Below the pieces are notes generated by a model. That model was not told where the DNA came from, did no database searches, and worked only from the letters and a program-made list of their open reading frames with translations. From WTGA01 sp965231865 (GTDB taxonomy: Bacteria; Pseudomonadota; Gammaproteobacteria; Arenicellales; Poriferihabitantaceae): DNA of 64,000 bases. Shown here piece after piece: positions 43,408-53,214 of the stretch. Each line of letters begins with the position of its first letter. Position 1 is the first letter of the stretch. Where the stretch lies: the NCBI GenBank assembly GCA_965231865.1, contig CBDDOJ010000002.1, forward strand, positions 558,001 to 622,000, written 5' to 3'. Both the position numbers and the translations under genes were made by a program.

Positions 43408-44757
43408 ATGATCGTGAACGCAGCACGCAAAATGGCGACCGAATCGAAACCGACCCTGGTGCTTGGACTCGGCTTAACCGGCTATTCGGTGATTCGGCAC
43501 CTGGCCGGGACAGGCTCGGAGGTCACCGCCGCGGACAGCCGGGAATTTCCTCCTTACCTGAAAAGGGTGAAGGATGAATTTCCGGGGGTGGAGATCATTA
43601 CCGGAGAGATCCCTTATGGTCGATTCCAGGGCTTCAGTCAAATTGTGGCCAGTCCCGGGCTGGACCTGGGTGAATTGGGGGTTGCGGGGACCCGGGTTCT
43701 GGGGGACATCGAATTGTTTGCAAGACAGGCCGATGCCCCCAGTATCGGAATTACCGGATCCAACGGAAAATCCACGGTGACGATGCTGGTGAAGACGATG
43801 CTGGAGGCGGCGGGCAGGCGCGTCAAGGCGGGAGGCAACCTCGGAACCCCGGCGCTGGATTTGCTGGACGGGGAGCCCACGGATTTCTACGTTCTGGAGC
43901 TGTCCAGCTTTCAGCTGGAATCCACCCATTCCCTGGATCTCGTATCGGCAACGGTGCTGAACCTGAGTGAAGACCACATGGACCGCTATGACGGTCTGGC
44001 GGAGTATGCCCGGGCAAAGACCCGGATTTTCCGCCATGCCGGACAGTGCATCGTGAACCGGGATGACCCGCTGTCCAGGGCATGCCTCCATTCCCGAGCC
44101 TCCCCGGTCAGCTTCGGACTGGGTCCCCCGGAAAACCATCTTGACTTTGGCCTGCTGACGAAGGATGGCAGGCGAATGCTGGTCAAGGGAAAGCGGGTCC
44201 TGGTGGATGCGGACCTGCTGACCCTCCCGGGTGACCACAATATTGCAAACATCCTGGCCGCCATGGCCCTGGTGGATGCATCCGGCGTGGCCCTGACCCC
44301 CGGGGTGGTCAACGCCGCCGCCGGGTACGGCGGGTTGCCGCATCGATGTGAAATCGTCAGCCGGGCGGACGGGGTGCAGTGGATCAATGATTCCAAGGGA
44401 ACCAATGCGGGGGCAACCATCGCCGCAATCAAAGGGTTCAGCCTGCCGTTGATCCTGATTGCGGGGGGGCAGGGAAAAGGCGCGGATTTCGGTCCCCTTG
44501 CCGAAGTCATTGCACAGCAGGTGAACCATACCATCCTCTTTGGAGAAGATGCCCAGGCCATTGCATCCAGGCTGGATGAGTCGGTACAGCACACCCGGGC
44601 GGCTTCCCTGGAAGAAGCGGTATCCATCGCCAAAAGGCGGGCCCGGCCCGGCTGGGGGGTTCTTTTTTCCCCCGCCTGCGCCAGTTTCGACCTGTTTGAC
44701 AACTATGCCCATCGCGGGAACGTTTTCAGGAATCTGGTCCTGGAGGGAGTCCATTGA
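43408..44757 (+). CDS. murD: UDP-MurNAc-L-alanine:D-glutamate ligase MurD
   Basis: From ATG at 43408 (449 residues) or the nearby MATESK start at 43432. It has an N-terminal LVLGLGLTGYSVIRHLAG, the ATP loop GSNGKSTV near 118-125, NLSEDHMDRYDG and the C-terminal NDSKGTNAGATIAAI. It adds D-Glu to UDP-MurNAc-L-Ala. It starts two bases after mraY and its end overlaps ftsW. Confidence 0.95.
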   Translation: MIVNAARKMATESKPTLVLGLGLTGYSVIRHLAGTGSEVTAADSREFPPYLKRVKDEFPGVEIITGEIPYGRFQGFSQIVASPGLDLGELGVAGTRVLGDIELFARQADAPSIGITGSNGKSTVTMLVKTMLEAAGRRVKAGGNLGTPALDLLDGEPTDFYVLELSSFQLESTHSLDLVSATVLNLSEDHMDRYDGLAEYARAKTRIFRHAGQCIVNRDDPLSRACLHSRASPVSFGLGPPENHLDFGLLTKDGRRMLVKGKRVLVDADLLTLPGDHNIANILAAMALVDASGVALTPGVVNAAAGYGGLPHRCEIVSRADGVQWINDSKGTNAGATIAAIKGFSLPLILIAGGQGKGADFGPLAEVIAQQVNHTILFGEDAQAIASRLDESVQHTRAASLEEAVSIAKRRARPGWGVLFSPACASFDLFDNYAHRGNVFRNLVLEGVH

Positions 44758-45980
44758 AACCATTGCTGACCAATCCGTCCCTGACCAATGATCAGTCCGG
44801 CACCCTGAAGGCGGGTCGCCATTCCATTCATACGGGACCGGATATCTGGCTCGGGGTGACCGTGGCGGCGTTGCTGTCCATGGGCATCGTCATGACCTAT
44901 TCCGCGGTGGTTCCCGGGTACATGGCGGTGCTGGAGATTGATTTCGGGATATTGATAAAGCATATGATGCACATCGCAATCGGGCTGGCCCTGTTACTGG
45001 CCGCGGTTTCGGTGCGGATCTCCCACCTGCAGCTGGCAGGCAGGACCCTGCTGTTCATCGGTTTTCTGGCATTGCTGGTATTGCTCTATTCGGACCTGGG
45101 CGTGGAAGTCAATGGCGGCCGGCGGTGGATTGAAATTTCCGGGTTCCGGTTTCAGCCTTCCGAATTTATGAAGCTGGCCGCGGTCATCTATTTTGCGGAC
45201 TATCTTTCCCGAAAAAAAGACGATCTGCATCTTTTCAAAGTCAGCATTATCAACGTCGGGGCGGTGCTTGGCATCATTGGCCTGCTGTTGTTTGAATCCG
45301 ATTTTGGTACCACGGCACTGATTATCATCACGGTGCTGACCATGATGCTGCTGGCGGGGGTCCGTTTCTGGCACATCTCGGTGGTGGTCCTGGTCGCGAG
45401 CGGTTTGCTGGCACTCATGATCGCGATGAAACCCCATCGGATTGAACGAATCAAGATTTACCTGGACCTGGACAATGCGGAACCCCTGGGGTCCGGGTAC
45501 CAGTTGTGGCAATCCCTCATTGCCATTGGCCGGGGGGAATGGTTCGGGATGGGAATCGGGAACAGCATCCAGAAAATATCGTACCTTCCCCATGCCGGGA
45601 ACGACTTTCTCATCGCCATTATCGGCGAGGAACTCGGTGCCGTGGGCATTTTCAGTGTGCTCACCCTCTACATTCTCCTGCTGATTCGTGCTTTCTCCAT
45701 TTCACGGAAGGCGTTTTACCTGGGGGAGCGGTTTTCCGGGTTTCTGGCCCAGGGTATCGGAGTGCTCCTTACTTTCCAGGCCATCATCCACATTTGTGTC
45801 AATGTCGGGCTGTTGCCAACCAAGGGATTGACCCTGCCCATGATGAGCACCGGGGGAAGCAGCATGCTGTGCAGCCTGGCGGCCATCGGGCTGCTGTTTG
45901 CCGTGGACCGGCAGAACCGCACCCACCCCCGGGTCACCCCATCTGGAAGCTACGTGTACAGGGAGGCAATCCGTCGATGA
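44754..45980 (+). CDS. ftsW: septal peptidoglycan glycosyltransferase FtsW
   Basis: A TTG start overlapping the murD stop gives 408 residues; a later start is possible since the first 30 residues are polar. Ten membrane helices of the SEDS family are present, with NGGRRWIEISGFRFQPSEFM, GSGYQLWQSLIAIGRGEWFG and GLTLPMMSTGGSSM. FtsW polymerises lipid II at the septum together with FtsI. Confidence 0.95.
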   Translation: MKPLLTNPSLTNDQSGTLKAGRHSIHTGPDIWLGVTVAALLSMGIVMTYSAVVPGYMAVLEIDFGILIKHMMHIAIGLALLLAAVSVRISHLQLAGRTLLFIGFLALLVLLYSDLGVEVNGGRRWIEISGFRFQPSEFMKLAAVIYFADYLSRKKDDLHLFKVSIINVGAVLGIIGLLLFESDFGTTALIIITVLTMMLLAGVRFWHISVVVLVASGLLALMIAMKPHRIERIKIYLDLDNAEPLGSGYQLWQSLIAIGRGEWFGMGIGNSIQKISYLPHAGNDFLIAIIGEELGAVGIFSVLTLYILLLIRAFSISRKAFYLGERFSGFLAQGIGVLLTFQAIIHICVNVGLLPTKGLTLPMMSTGGSSMLCSLAAIGLLFAVDRQNRTHPRVTPSGSYVYREAIRR

Positions 45981-46101
45981 TCCTTCTGTGGCAGACCCGA
46001 TCATTTCCCCCGGTTTTGTGGCCCCCCGGGGGGCTGGCCCCGGGGCCATCCAGTGGGGTATGGACCCGAACCCGGGATCACATCCAAAGGAGGGGGCGGG
46101 C

Positions 46102-47169
46102 ATGAGGATGCTGATCATGGCAGGAGGGACCGGGGGCCACATTATTCCTGCCCTGGCGGTTGCCAGGGAACTCATTTGCCAGGGAGTGGAAATCAGCTGG
46201 ATGGGTTCCCGCCATGGCCTGGAAGCCCGGCTGGTGAACCCCGGTGAAATCGATTTCAACCCCATTGACATCAAGGGCCTGCGCAAAAGCGGGGCCCTGC
46301 GAAAAATCCTCATGCCGCTGATACTGTCCAGGGCAATTGGCCAGTCGTTGTATATTTTTCTCAAACGGCGGCCCCATGCGGTGCTGGGGATGGGGGGATT
46401 TGTTTCCGGGCCCGGGGGGCTGGTGGCGGCGGCCCTGAGGCTGCCGCTCATCCTGCATGAGCAGAATTCCGTTGCCGGCCTCACCAACCGGTGGCTGTCC
46501 CGGTTCAGTTACCGGACCCTGACCGGGTTCCCGAAAGCCGACGGCATCCGGGAGTTTGAATGGGTCGGCAACCCGGTACGGCGGGAAATTGCGGACATCC
46601 CGTCTCCGGCCCGGCGACTGTCCCATCGCCATGGAGGGTTGCGAATTCTCGTGGTTGGCGGAAGCGGGGGAGCGGAGGTGTTCAACCAGCAGCTTCCCCG
46701 GCTCCTCGAATCCGGTTCCGCCGCGCCTTTTGAGGTCTGGCACCAGGCGGGAAGACGGGATTTCGGGGACATCGAGAAGGCCTACGAAGACCGCGGGATC
46801 CGTTGCCGGGTCCTTGAGTTTATCGAGGACATGAAGGCCGCCTACGAATGGTGTGATGTCGTCATTTGCCGCAGTGGCGCCATGACGGTATCCGAGGTCT
46901 GCAGCGCCGGCGTGGCGGCCATTTTTGTGCCCTATCCCCACGCCGTCAACGACCACCAGACCCGGAACGCGGAGTATCTGGTGCAGGAAAACGCGGCGTA
47001 TCTCGTCAGCCAGGAAGACTTTCTGCAGGGGGGCTGGGTCCGGCTGCTCGCACAATTTGGTGGTAATCGGGATCCGTTGATCGAAACCGCGGACCGGGCC
47101 CGGCGGTTGTCCAGGCCGGATGCGGCGGGCCAGGTGGCCAGTATCTGCATGGAGGCGATGCATGCGTGA
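46102..47169 (+). CDS. murG: MurG UDP-GlcNAc transferase
   Basis: I chose ATG 46102, which has AGGAGG about 12 bases upstream and begins MRMLIMAGGTGGHIIPALAV (355 residues). Other hallmarks are LGMGGFVSGPGGLVAAALR, ILVVGGSGGAEVFNQQLP and CRSGAMTVSEVC. It converts lipid I to lipid II at the inner face of the membrane. The 121-base space after ftsW has no gene. Confidence 0.96.
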   Translation: MRMLIMAGGTGGHIIPALAVARELICQGVEISWMGSRHGLEARLVNPGEIDFNPIDIKGLRKSGALRKILMPLILSRAIGQSLYIFLKRRPHAVLGMGGFVSGPGGLVAAALRLPLILHEQNSVAGLTNRWLSRFSYRTLTGFPKADGIREFEWVGNPVRREIADIPSPARRLSHRHGGLRILVVGGSGGAEVFNQQLPRLLESGSAAPFEVWHQAGRRDFGDIEKAYEDRGIRCRVLEFIEDMKAAYEWCDVVICRSGAMTVSEVCSAGVAAIFVPYPHAVNDHQTRNAEYLVQENAAYLVSQEDFLQGGWVRLLAQFGGNRDPLIETADRARRLSRPDAAGQVASICMEAMHA

Positions 47170-48571
47170 GTTTATCAATCATATTCATTTCATTGGCATC
47201 GGCGGCATCGGCATGAGCGGAATTGCAGAGGTCCTGCTGGATCTCAAATATACCGTTTCCGGGTCCGACATTGCGGAATCCCCGGCACTGGACAGGTTGA
47301 GGAAAGCGGGTGCCGCCATTTACCTGGGGCATCGGGCCGCCCACATCGACGGGGCCCATGCAGTGGTGACCTCCAGCGCCATCGATGAGGACAACTGCGA
47401 GGTCATTGCCGCCCGGGAGAGAAAAATTCCCCTGTTGCCCAGGGCCGCCATGCTCGGTGAACTCATGCGATTTCGAAAAGGCATTGCCATCACCGGCACC
47501 CATGGGAAGACCACCACCACCAGTCTCGTGGCCTCCATACTGGGGGCGGCGGGATCTGACCCGACATTTATTGTCGGTGGTGTCGTCAACAGCGTCCACT
47601 CCACGGCCAGACTCGGTCAGGGGGAATACATGGTTGCGGAAGCCGACGAAAGTGATGCCTCGTTCCTGCACCTGCAGCCCCTGATGGCGGTGGTCACGAA
47701 CATTGACCGGGATCACATGGAAACCTACGGTGGCAGTTTTGACAACCTGAAACAGACGTATCTCACTTTCCTTGGAAACCTGCCTTTCTACGGGCTGGCC
47801 ATCCTGTGTTTTGATGATGCGGATATCCGGGAAATTTCCCGGGACCTGCGCAAACCGTTCATCAGTTACGGATTTTCCGAAGACGTGGACTACCGGGGGA
47901 CGAACCTGGTCCAGCGGGGCACGAAAAGCTGTTTTTCACTGGTTCGCAATGGCGAGCCGGCCGGTGAATTCATGCTGTCCATTCCCGGGCGGCACAATGT
48001 GCTGAACGCACTGGCGGGTCTGGCCATTGCCTTTACCCTGGGGTTGCCGGTGGATGCCATGCGGCGGTCACTGGCCGGGTTCCAGGGGATCGGCCGGCGG
48101 TTCGAGCAGCTGGGCACGGTTCGGATTGGCGGGCATTGCATCGAGTTGGTGGATGACTATGCCCACCATCCCACTGAACTGACGGCCACGCTCCAGGCGG
48201 CCAGGGACTGCTGGCCGGACAGAAGGTTTGTTGTCGTCTTCCAGCCCCACCGCTACACCCGCACCCGGGACCTGTTTGATGATTTTGCCCAGGTACTGGC
48301 CGGCGTGGAACATCTGGTGGTTACGGAAGTCTATCCTGCCGGGGAAAAAATGATCGCCGGAGCGGACGGTCGGTCACTGTGCCGGGCCATCCGCAAGCGC
48401 GGGTCCGACCCGGTGTTCGTTCCTTCCCTGGGCAAACTGAAATCTGTCCTGCCCTGCCTGGTGCAGGGCGGGGACATTCTGTTGACCCTGGGAGCCGGAG
48501 ACATCGGGCGTTTTGCACAGTACATGGCCATGAAAGCCAGGACCCCTGCGGAGGCCGCCAATGATGGCTGA
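47162..48571 (+). CDS. murC: UDP-MurNAc:L-alanine ligase MurC
   Basis: ATG 47162 lies inside the end of murG and follows GGAGG; the product has 469 residues. IHFIGIGGIGMSGIAEVL is the UDP-binding opening, GTHGKTTTT near 115-123 the ATP loop, and EADESDASFLHLQP, NIDRDHMETYGGSFDNL and FQPHRYTRTRDLFDDFA follow. It commits UDP-MurNAc to peptide addition. It overlaps murB by 11 bases. Confidence 0.96.
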   Translation: MREFINHIHFIGIGGIGMSGIAEVLLDLKYTVSGSDIAESPALDRLRKAGAAIYLGHRAAHIDGAHAVVTSSAIDEDNCEVIAARERKIPLLPRAAMLGELMRFRKGIAITGTHGKTTTTSLVASILGAAGSDPTFIVGGVVNSVHSTARLGQGEYMVAEADESDASFLHLQPLMAVVTNIDRDHMETYGGSFDNLKQTYLTFLGNLPFYGLAILCFDDADIREISRDLRKPFISYGFSEDVDYRGTNLVQRGTKSCFSLVRNGEPAGEFMLSIPGRHNVLNALAGLAIAFTLGLPVDAMRRSLAGFQGIGRRFEQLGTVRIGGHCIELVDDYAHHPTELTATLQAARDCWPDRRFVVVFQPHRYTRTRDLFDDFAQVLAGVEHLVVTEVYPAGEKMIAGADGRSLCRAIRKRGSDPVFVPSLGKLKSVLPCLVQGGDILLTLGAGDIGRFAQYMAMKARTPAEAANDG

Positions 48572-49481
48572 ACCCATGGACCGTGAACCCGCATTCCTCC
48601 AGGGGCTGAAGGGACAGCTGCTGGTCAATGAACCGATGTCCAGGCATACCACCTGGCGGACCGGAGGAGCGGCCCAGTATTTCTATACCCCGGCGAACAG
48701 GCAGGATTTGCTGGCCCTGCTGGCACAGCTTCCGCGGGATCTCCCGATTCACTGGGTGGGGCTGGGCAGCAATTTGCTGGTCCGGGACGGCGGCCTGTCT
48801 GGAATGGTCATTCGTACCGCGAAAGGGCTGAAAGAAATATCGTTGCACTACGACGGAGTACTGTATGCCGAATCCGGCGTATCCTGCGCCAAAATTGCCC
48901 GCCGGGCTGCCCAGCACAATTTACGGGGGGTGGAATTCCTGGCCGGTGTCCCCGGTTCATTTGGCGGAGCGCTGGCCATGAATGCCGGAGCATTTTCCGG
49001 GGAAACCTGGGAGTGGGTGCGCGAGGTGGAATGGGTAGACCGGTTTGGGAACACCAGTATCCACCCATCCACCGAGATCCACCATGCCTACCGGGAAGTG
49101 GAGTTGCCGGCCCAGACCTGGATTCTGGGGGGGTGGCTCGCACTGGAGGAGGCAGGCTCCGGCTACCGGGGGCGGGACAGGATCCGGGCCTTCCTGAACC
49201 GGCGCGCCGCCTCCCAGCCGGTTCAAAGCGCCAATGCGGGGTCGGTATTCCGCAACCCCGCCGGGGACCATGCCGCCAGACTCATCGACCAGGCCGGTCT
49301 CAAGGGCGCGGAATCCGGGGATGCCGTGATTTCGGAGGTTCACTCCAATTTCATCATCAACCGGGGAGCGGCCACCTCGGCGGATATCGAGAACCTGATC
49401 CGGTTGGCCAGGGATGAAGTCAGGCGCTGCAGCGGGGTCGAACTCGAAACCGAAGTGCGGATTATTGGAGAGGTCCCATGA
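48561..49481 (+). CDS. murB: UDP-N-acetylenolpyruvoylglucosamine reductase MurB
   Basis: This 306-residue flavoenzyme has HTTWRTGGAAQYF, VGLGSNLLVRDGGLSGMVI (FAD site), GVEFLAGVPGSFGGALAMNA and NAGSVFRNPAGDHAARLIDQ, with the active-site Ser in that last motif and Glu near EVHSNFIIN. It is the short type without the extra loop of E. coli MurB. MurB sits between murC and ftsQ where ddl is found in enterics. Confidence 0.95.
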   Translation: MMAEPMDREPAFLQGLKGQLLVNEPMSRHTTWRTGGAAQYFYTPANRQDLLALLAQLPRDLPIHWVGLGSNLLVRDGGLSGMVIRTAKGLKEISLHYDGVLYAESGVSCAKIARRAAQHNLRGVEFLAGVPGSFGGALAMNAGAFSGETWEWVREVEWVDRFGNTSIHPSTEIHHAYREVELPAQTWILGGWLALEEAGSGYRGRDRIRAFLNRRAASQPVQSANAGSVFRNPAGDHAARLIDQAGLKGAESGDAVISEVHSNFIINRGAATSADIENLIRLARDEVRRCSGVELETEVRIIGEVP

Positions 49482-50383
49482 GTGCCGGCATTGCAATGGA
49501 CCCTGAAATGAAGCTGGATTCGAGATCCGTCCTGCCCCGGGAAAACCGGGTGCTCCAGCCAAAATGGCTGGTTGTAACGGTGGCCATCCTGTTGTCCGGG
49601 CTCGGCCTGTTATACCTGGTGGACCAGCTGTTTCACCCGGGCCGGTTCCCGTTCCGCCACATCGAAATCCAGGGTGATCTGCAGTTTGTGACGGAAAACC
49701 AGGTGCAGGAGGTGGTGAGGACGTCGTTGACCGGCAATTATTTTTCAGCCAGTCTGCCCCAGCTGGAAGCCGAGGTGGGGCAGTTGCCCTGGATCTCCTC
49801 GGCAACGCTGGGCCGGCAATGGCCGTCAACCCTGGTCGTTGAAATTGAGGAGATGCAACCCGTAGCCCGGTGGGGTGAGGAACAGTGGCTGAAGTTTGGC
49901 GGAGGGGACCCGGTGATTGTTTCCCCCATCCAAGGCGTTGTCCAGGAGGCCGGTCTGCCCCGGCTGGACGGGAATGATCGGGATGCCCCGCTGGTCTGGA
50001 AAACCTTTCAGCACTGGTCGGAAAAACTGTCCAGCAACGGACTGGTGGTGGATGAGATTTCACTGCATTCACGCGGATTGTGGACCCTGAGGATTTCCCG
50101 CAGTGCGTTGCGCCTGAACACGGCGCAGGCTGCACAATCCATTTCAGGGGAGATGGAAAATCCGGAAGTTGAGATTGTGGTGGACCAGGACAATGCCGAT
50201 GTCAAGCTTGATCGCCTGATTGCGGCGCTGAACCAGGGGCTCATGAGCCGATTTCCGGAGATGAAAAAAATCGATTTGAGATATGCCAACGGGTTTGCCG
50301 TGCGCTTCCGCGGGTCATCGCCGGGGTCCGGGGAACCGGGGGCGGAACCGGAGGGGGGTGTCCGTACGGGCACAGGGGGATGA
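49478..50383 (+). CDS. ftsQ: cell division protein FtsQ
   Basis: This 301-residue bitopic protein has a cytoplasmic start, a helix near 30-50 (WLVVTVAILLSGLGLLYLV), a POTRA domain opening with FPFRHIEIQGDLQFVTENQV, then VGQLPWISSATLGRQWPSTL and the FtsQ beta domain with LHSRGLWTLRISRSALRLN. It recruits FtsL and FtsB. The start overlaps murB and the end overlaps ftsA, each as ATGA. Confidence 0.93.
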   Translation: MSAGIAMDPEMKLDSRSVLPRENRVLQPKWLVVTVAILLSGLGLLYLVDQLFHPGRFPFRHIEIQGDLQFVTENQVQEVVRTSLTGNYFSASLPQLEAEVGQLPWISSATLGRQWPSTLVVEIEEMQPVARWGEEQWLKFGGGDPVIVSPIQGVVQEAGLPRLDGNDRDAPLVWKTFQHWSEKLSSNGLVVDEISLHSRGLWTLRISRSALRLNTAQAAQSISGEMENPEVEIVVDQDNADVKLDRLIAALNQGLMSRFPEMKKIDLRYANGFAVRFRGSSPGSGEPGAEPEGGVRTGTGG

Positions 50384-51624
50384 CGATGGGGAAAAAACCA
50401 AACAACAACCTGGTAGTCGGACTCGATATCGGTACTTCCAAGGTGCTGGCCATTGTCGTCGAAGTCGGACCGGACGGTGAAATGGAAGTGGTGGGGGTGG
50501 GTCATCATCCGACCAAGGGATTGAGGAAAGGCATGGTTTCCAACATTGAGGCCGCGGTCCAGTCCATTAAAAGAGCCGTGGAAGAAGCGGAGTTGATGGC
50601 TGGCTGCCAGATCTATTCCGTGTTCACCGGCATTGCCGGGGCACACATCAACAGCATCAATTCACACGGGGTGGTGGCGATTCGGGACAATGAGGTGACC
50701 CAGCAGGATATCGAGCGTGTCATCGATGCCGCCAAGGCAATGGCCATGCCGAATGAGCAGCGGACCCTGCATGTGCTGCCACAGGGCTATGTGATCGATG
50801 GCCAGGATGGTATCCGCGAACCCGAGGGTATGTGCGGGGTGCGGATGGAGGCCAAGGTGCACTTGATCACCGGGGATGTCAGTGCGATACAGAATATCAT
50901 CAAGTGCATTCACCTGTGCGGGCTGGAAGTGGATGACATCATCCTTCAGCAGATTGCCTCGGGGGAGGCGGTGCTCACCGAAGACGAACGGGACCTGGGT
51001 GTCTGCATGATCGACATTGGCGGCGGGACCACGGATATCGCGATTTATACCAGCGGGGCGATCCGGCATACGGCGGTAATTCCGGTGGCGGGGGACCAGG
51101 TCACCAATGACATTGCCGTGGCATTTCATACCCCCAGCCAGGCCGCCGAGGATCTCAAGATGAAATACGGGTGTGCGCTGACACAGCTGGTGGATGAGAC
51201 CCAGATCATCGAGACGCCCAGCATGGGCGGCAGGCCGCCCAGAACCCTTTCCCGGCAGAATCTGGCTGAAATCATTGAGCCGAGGATGGAAGAACTGCTG
51301 ATACTGGTCCAGGCGGAACTGGGGAAAAGCGGGTTCAAGGATGTGATCGGATCGGGGATCGTCCTGACCGGGGGCAGTTCGCGGATTGAGGGCCTGGCCG
51401 AGCTTGCCGAGGAGATCTTCCATTTGCCGGTCCGCCAGGGCATTCCCGGCTATCGGGGGAATCTCAGTGAAGTGATCTGTAACCCGATCTATTCCACCGG
51501 GATCGGTCTGGTGCAGTTCGGGCACGCGAACAGAAACCGGACCACCCCGGTTTCCAGCGCTCCCCAGGGTTGGGCCGGTTCACTGGCCGAGAAATTGAAA
51601 AACTGGTTCAGAAGTAATTTTTAG
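50380..51624 (+). CDS. ftsA: cell division actin-like protein FtsA
   Basis: This 414-residue protein has the ATPase phosphate-1 motif VVGLDIGTSKVLAIVVEV, FTGIAGAHINSINSHGVVAI, MIDIGGGTTDIAIYTSG and GSGIVLTGGSSRIEGLAELA, and ends with the membrane-targeting amphipathic helix SLAEKLKNWFRSNF. It anchors FtsZ to the membrane. Confidence 0.97.
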   Translation: MTMGKKPNNNLVVGLDIGTSKVLAIVVEVGPDGEMEVVGVGHHPTKGLRKGMVSNIEAAVQSIKRAVEEAELMAGCQIYSVFTGIAGAHINSINSHGVVAIRDNEVTQQDIERVIDAAKAMAMPNEQRTLHVLPQGYVIDGQDGIREPEGMCGVRMEAKVHLITGDVSAIQNIIKCIHLCGLEVDDIILQQIASGEAVLTEDERDLGVCMIDIGGGTTDIAIYTSGAIRHTAVIPVAGDQVTNDIAVAFHTPSQAAEDLKMKYGCALTQLVDETQIIETPSMGGRPPRTLSRQNLAEIIEPRMEELLILVQAELGKSGFKDVIGSGIVLTGGSSRIEGLAELAEEIFHLPVRQGIPGYRGNLSEVICNPIYSTGIGLVQFGHANRNRTTPVSSAPQGWAGSLAEKLKNWFRSNF

Positions 51625-51703
51625 ACAATGACAAAATTCATTTACAAGACCGGGTTCTTCACGGCCCTGTCTTTTTATATATCTTGCCGAGGGAGGTAGT
51701 GAA

Positions 51704-52891
51704 ATGTTTGAGTTGGTAGAGACAGTCAGTCAGCAAGCCGTGATCAAGGTAATCGGAGTCGGTGGGGGCGGCGGCAATGCCATTGAGCACATGCTCACCG
51801 CAGATTTCAACAGTGTTGATTTCATCAATGCCAATACGGATGCACAGGTGTTGTCGAGGTCCAATGCCGGCACCGTGCTTCAGATCGGCGAGGAATTGAC
51901 CAAGGGACTGGGCGCCGGGGCGAACCCGGAAACGGGTCGCCAGGCGGCGATGGATGACCGGGAACGCATCGAATCGGCCATCGACGGGGCGGACATGGTC
52001 TTCATTACTGCCGGCATGGGAGGCGGGACGGGTACCGGTGCCGCCCCGGTGGTGGCGGAAATTGCACGGGACAAAGGGGCGCTGACGGTGGCGGTCATTA
52101 CCCGGCCGTTTCCATTTGAAGGCAGCAAGCGGCACGCCGTTGCGGACGCGGGGATCAAGGAACTCCAGGATCAGGTGGATTCCCTGATCATCATCCCCAA
52201 TGAAAAGGTCATGGCCGTTATGGGACACGAAGCCACGCTGATGGATGCCTTCAACAAGGCGAACGAGGTTTTGCTGAATGCCGTACAGGGCATTTCGGAA
52301 TTGATCACCCGGCCGGGTCTGATGAATGTCGACTTTGCCGATGTTCGGGCCGTGATGTCGGAAATGGGAATGGCGATGATGGGCTCCGCCACGGTCAGTG
52401 GTGAAAACCGCGCCATTGAAGCCACCCAACAGGCCATTTCCAGTCCGTTGCTGGAAGATATCAATCTGCATGGCGCCAAGGGGATGCTGGTGAATATCAC
52501 TGCCAGCCCACATCTGACGATCGGTGAATTTACCGCGGTGGGAACCGAGATATCCAAGTATGCCGCCTCGGATGCCAATGTCGTGATCGGCACCGCGGTG
52601 GACACGGAAATGGAGCTGGAACTGCGGGTTACCATGGTGGCAACCGGGTTGATGGATGCACAGGGGAAGGTGCCCGGAAAGGCATCGGACAAGTCCGGGA
52701 AAAAAGCGGCGTCCGTAAAACCCGTTCCGCCCGAGGACAAGCCGGTTCGGCCGGTGGAAAATCCCGTGTTGCCCCCGGTCCGGGGAATCGCCCCGCACCG
52801 TGTGGGGAAAGGCGGTGCTGCCGCCGCCGCAAAACAAATGGATCTTGGGGACCTGGATATTCCCTCATTCCTGCGCAAGCAGGCGGACTAG
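51704..52891 (+). CDS. ftsZ: cell division tubulin-like GTPase FtsZ
   Basis: This 395-residue GTPase has IGVGGGGGNAIEHM, the tubulin signature GGGTGTG at 107-113, and NVDFADVRAVMSEMGMAMMG. A Lys/Pro-rich linker leads to the C-terminal LDIPSFLRKQAD, which binds FtsA and other partners. GAGGGAGG lies about six bases before the ATG. It follows ftsA by 79 bases. Confidence 0.98.
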   Translation: MFELVETVSQQAVIKVIGVGGGGGNAIEHMLTADFNSVDFINANTDAQVLSRSNAGTVLQIGEELTKGLGAGANPETGRQAAMDDRERIESAIDGADMVFITAGMGGGTGTGAAPVVAEIARDKGALTVAVITRPFPFEGSKRHAVADAGIKELQDQVDSLIIIPNEKVMAVMGHEATLMDAFNKANEVLLNAVQGISELITRPGLMNVDFADVRAVMSEMGMAMMGSATVSGENRAIEATQQAISSPLLEDINLHGAKGMLVNITASPHLTIGEFTAVGTEISKYAASDANVVIGTAVDTEMELELRVTMVATGLMDAQGKVPGKASDKSGKKAASVKPVPPEDKPVRPVENPVLPPVRGIAPHRVGKGGAAAAAKQMDLGDLDIPSFLRKQAD

Positions 52892-53214
52892 ACTCCCGGG
52901 CTTCCCGCATGCCTCCCCACTTTGCCATCCCGGGGGTCCGGTAGAGCGGACATTTTCCCTTCATGCGGTGGGTCAGCGAGGCCGGTACGGATGGCCGCCC
53001 GCTTCCCCTGTATTGCCGGAATATCCCGGGGCCTGTCCGGGTCCGGGTTTGCCGGCGGGATCGAATGATCGCGCTGGCGGTTTTCACACAGGTGAAATAT
53101 GATTCATGCCGGTAAAAAAAGCGGCACGCTGCTTTTATTCCAACCGGTTTTACGGTACCATCTGACCGTTTAGTCAAAAATAACAACAACTACTCTACGA
53201 AGTTTATCATCCGG
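52892..53214. other. 323-base gap between ftsZ and lpxC
   Basis: No gene is supported. It holds a weak hairpin with T run (53117-53136) and, after it, AT-rich sequence that probably includes the lpxC promoter. Confidence 0.5.
53117..53136 (+). terminator. weak intrinsic terminator after ftsZ
   Basis: AAAAGC at 53117-53122 can pair with GCTTTT at 53131-53136 around an eight-base loop, with A-rich and T-rich flanks in the style of a bidirectional terminator. The stem is short, so read-through to lpxC is likely. Confidence 0.35.

Noticed and set aside
43474..44763. Minus-strand frame of 429 codons
   Set aside because: Antisense to murD; no recognisable domain.
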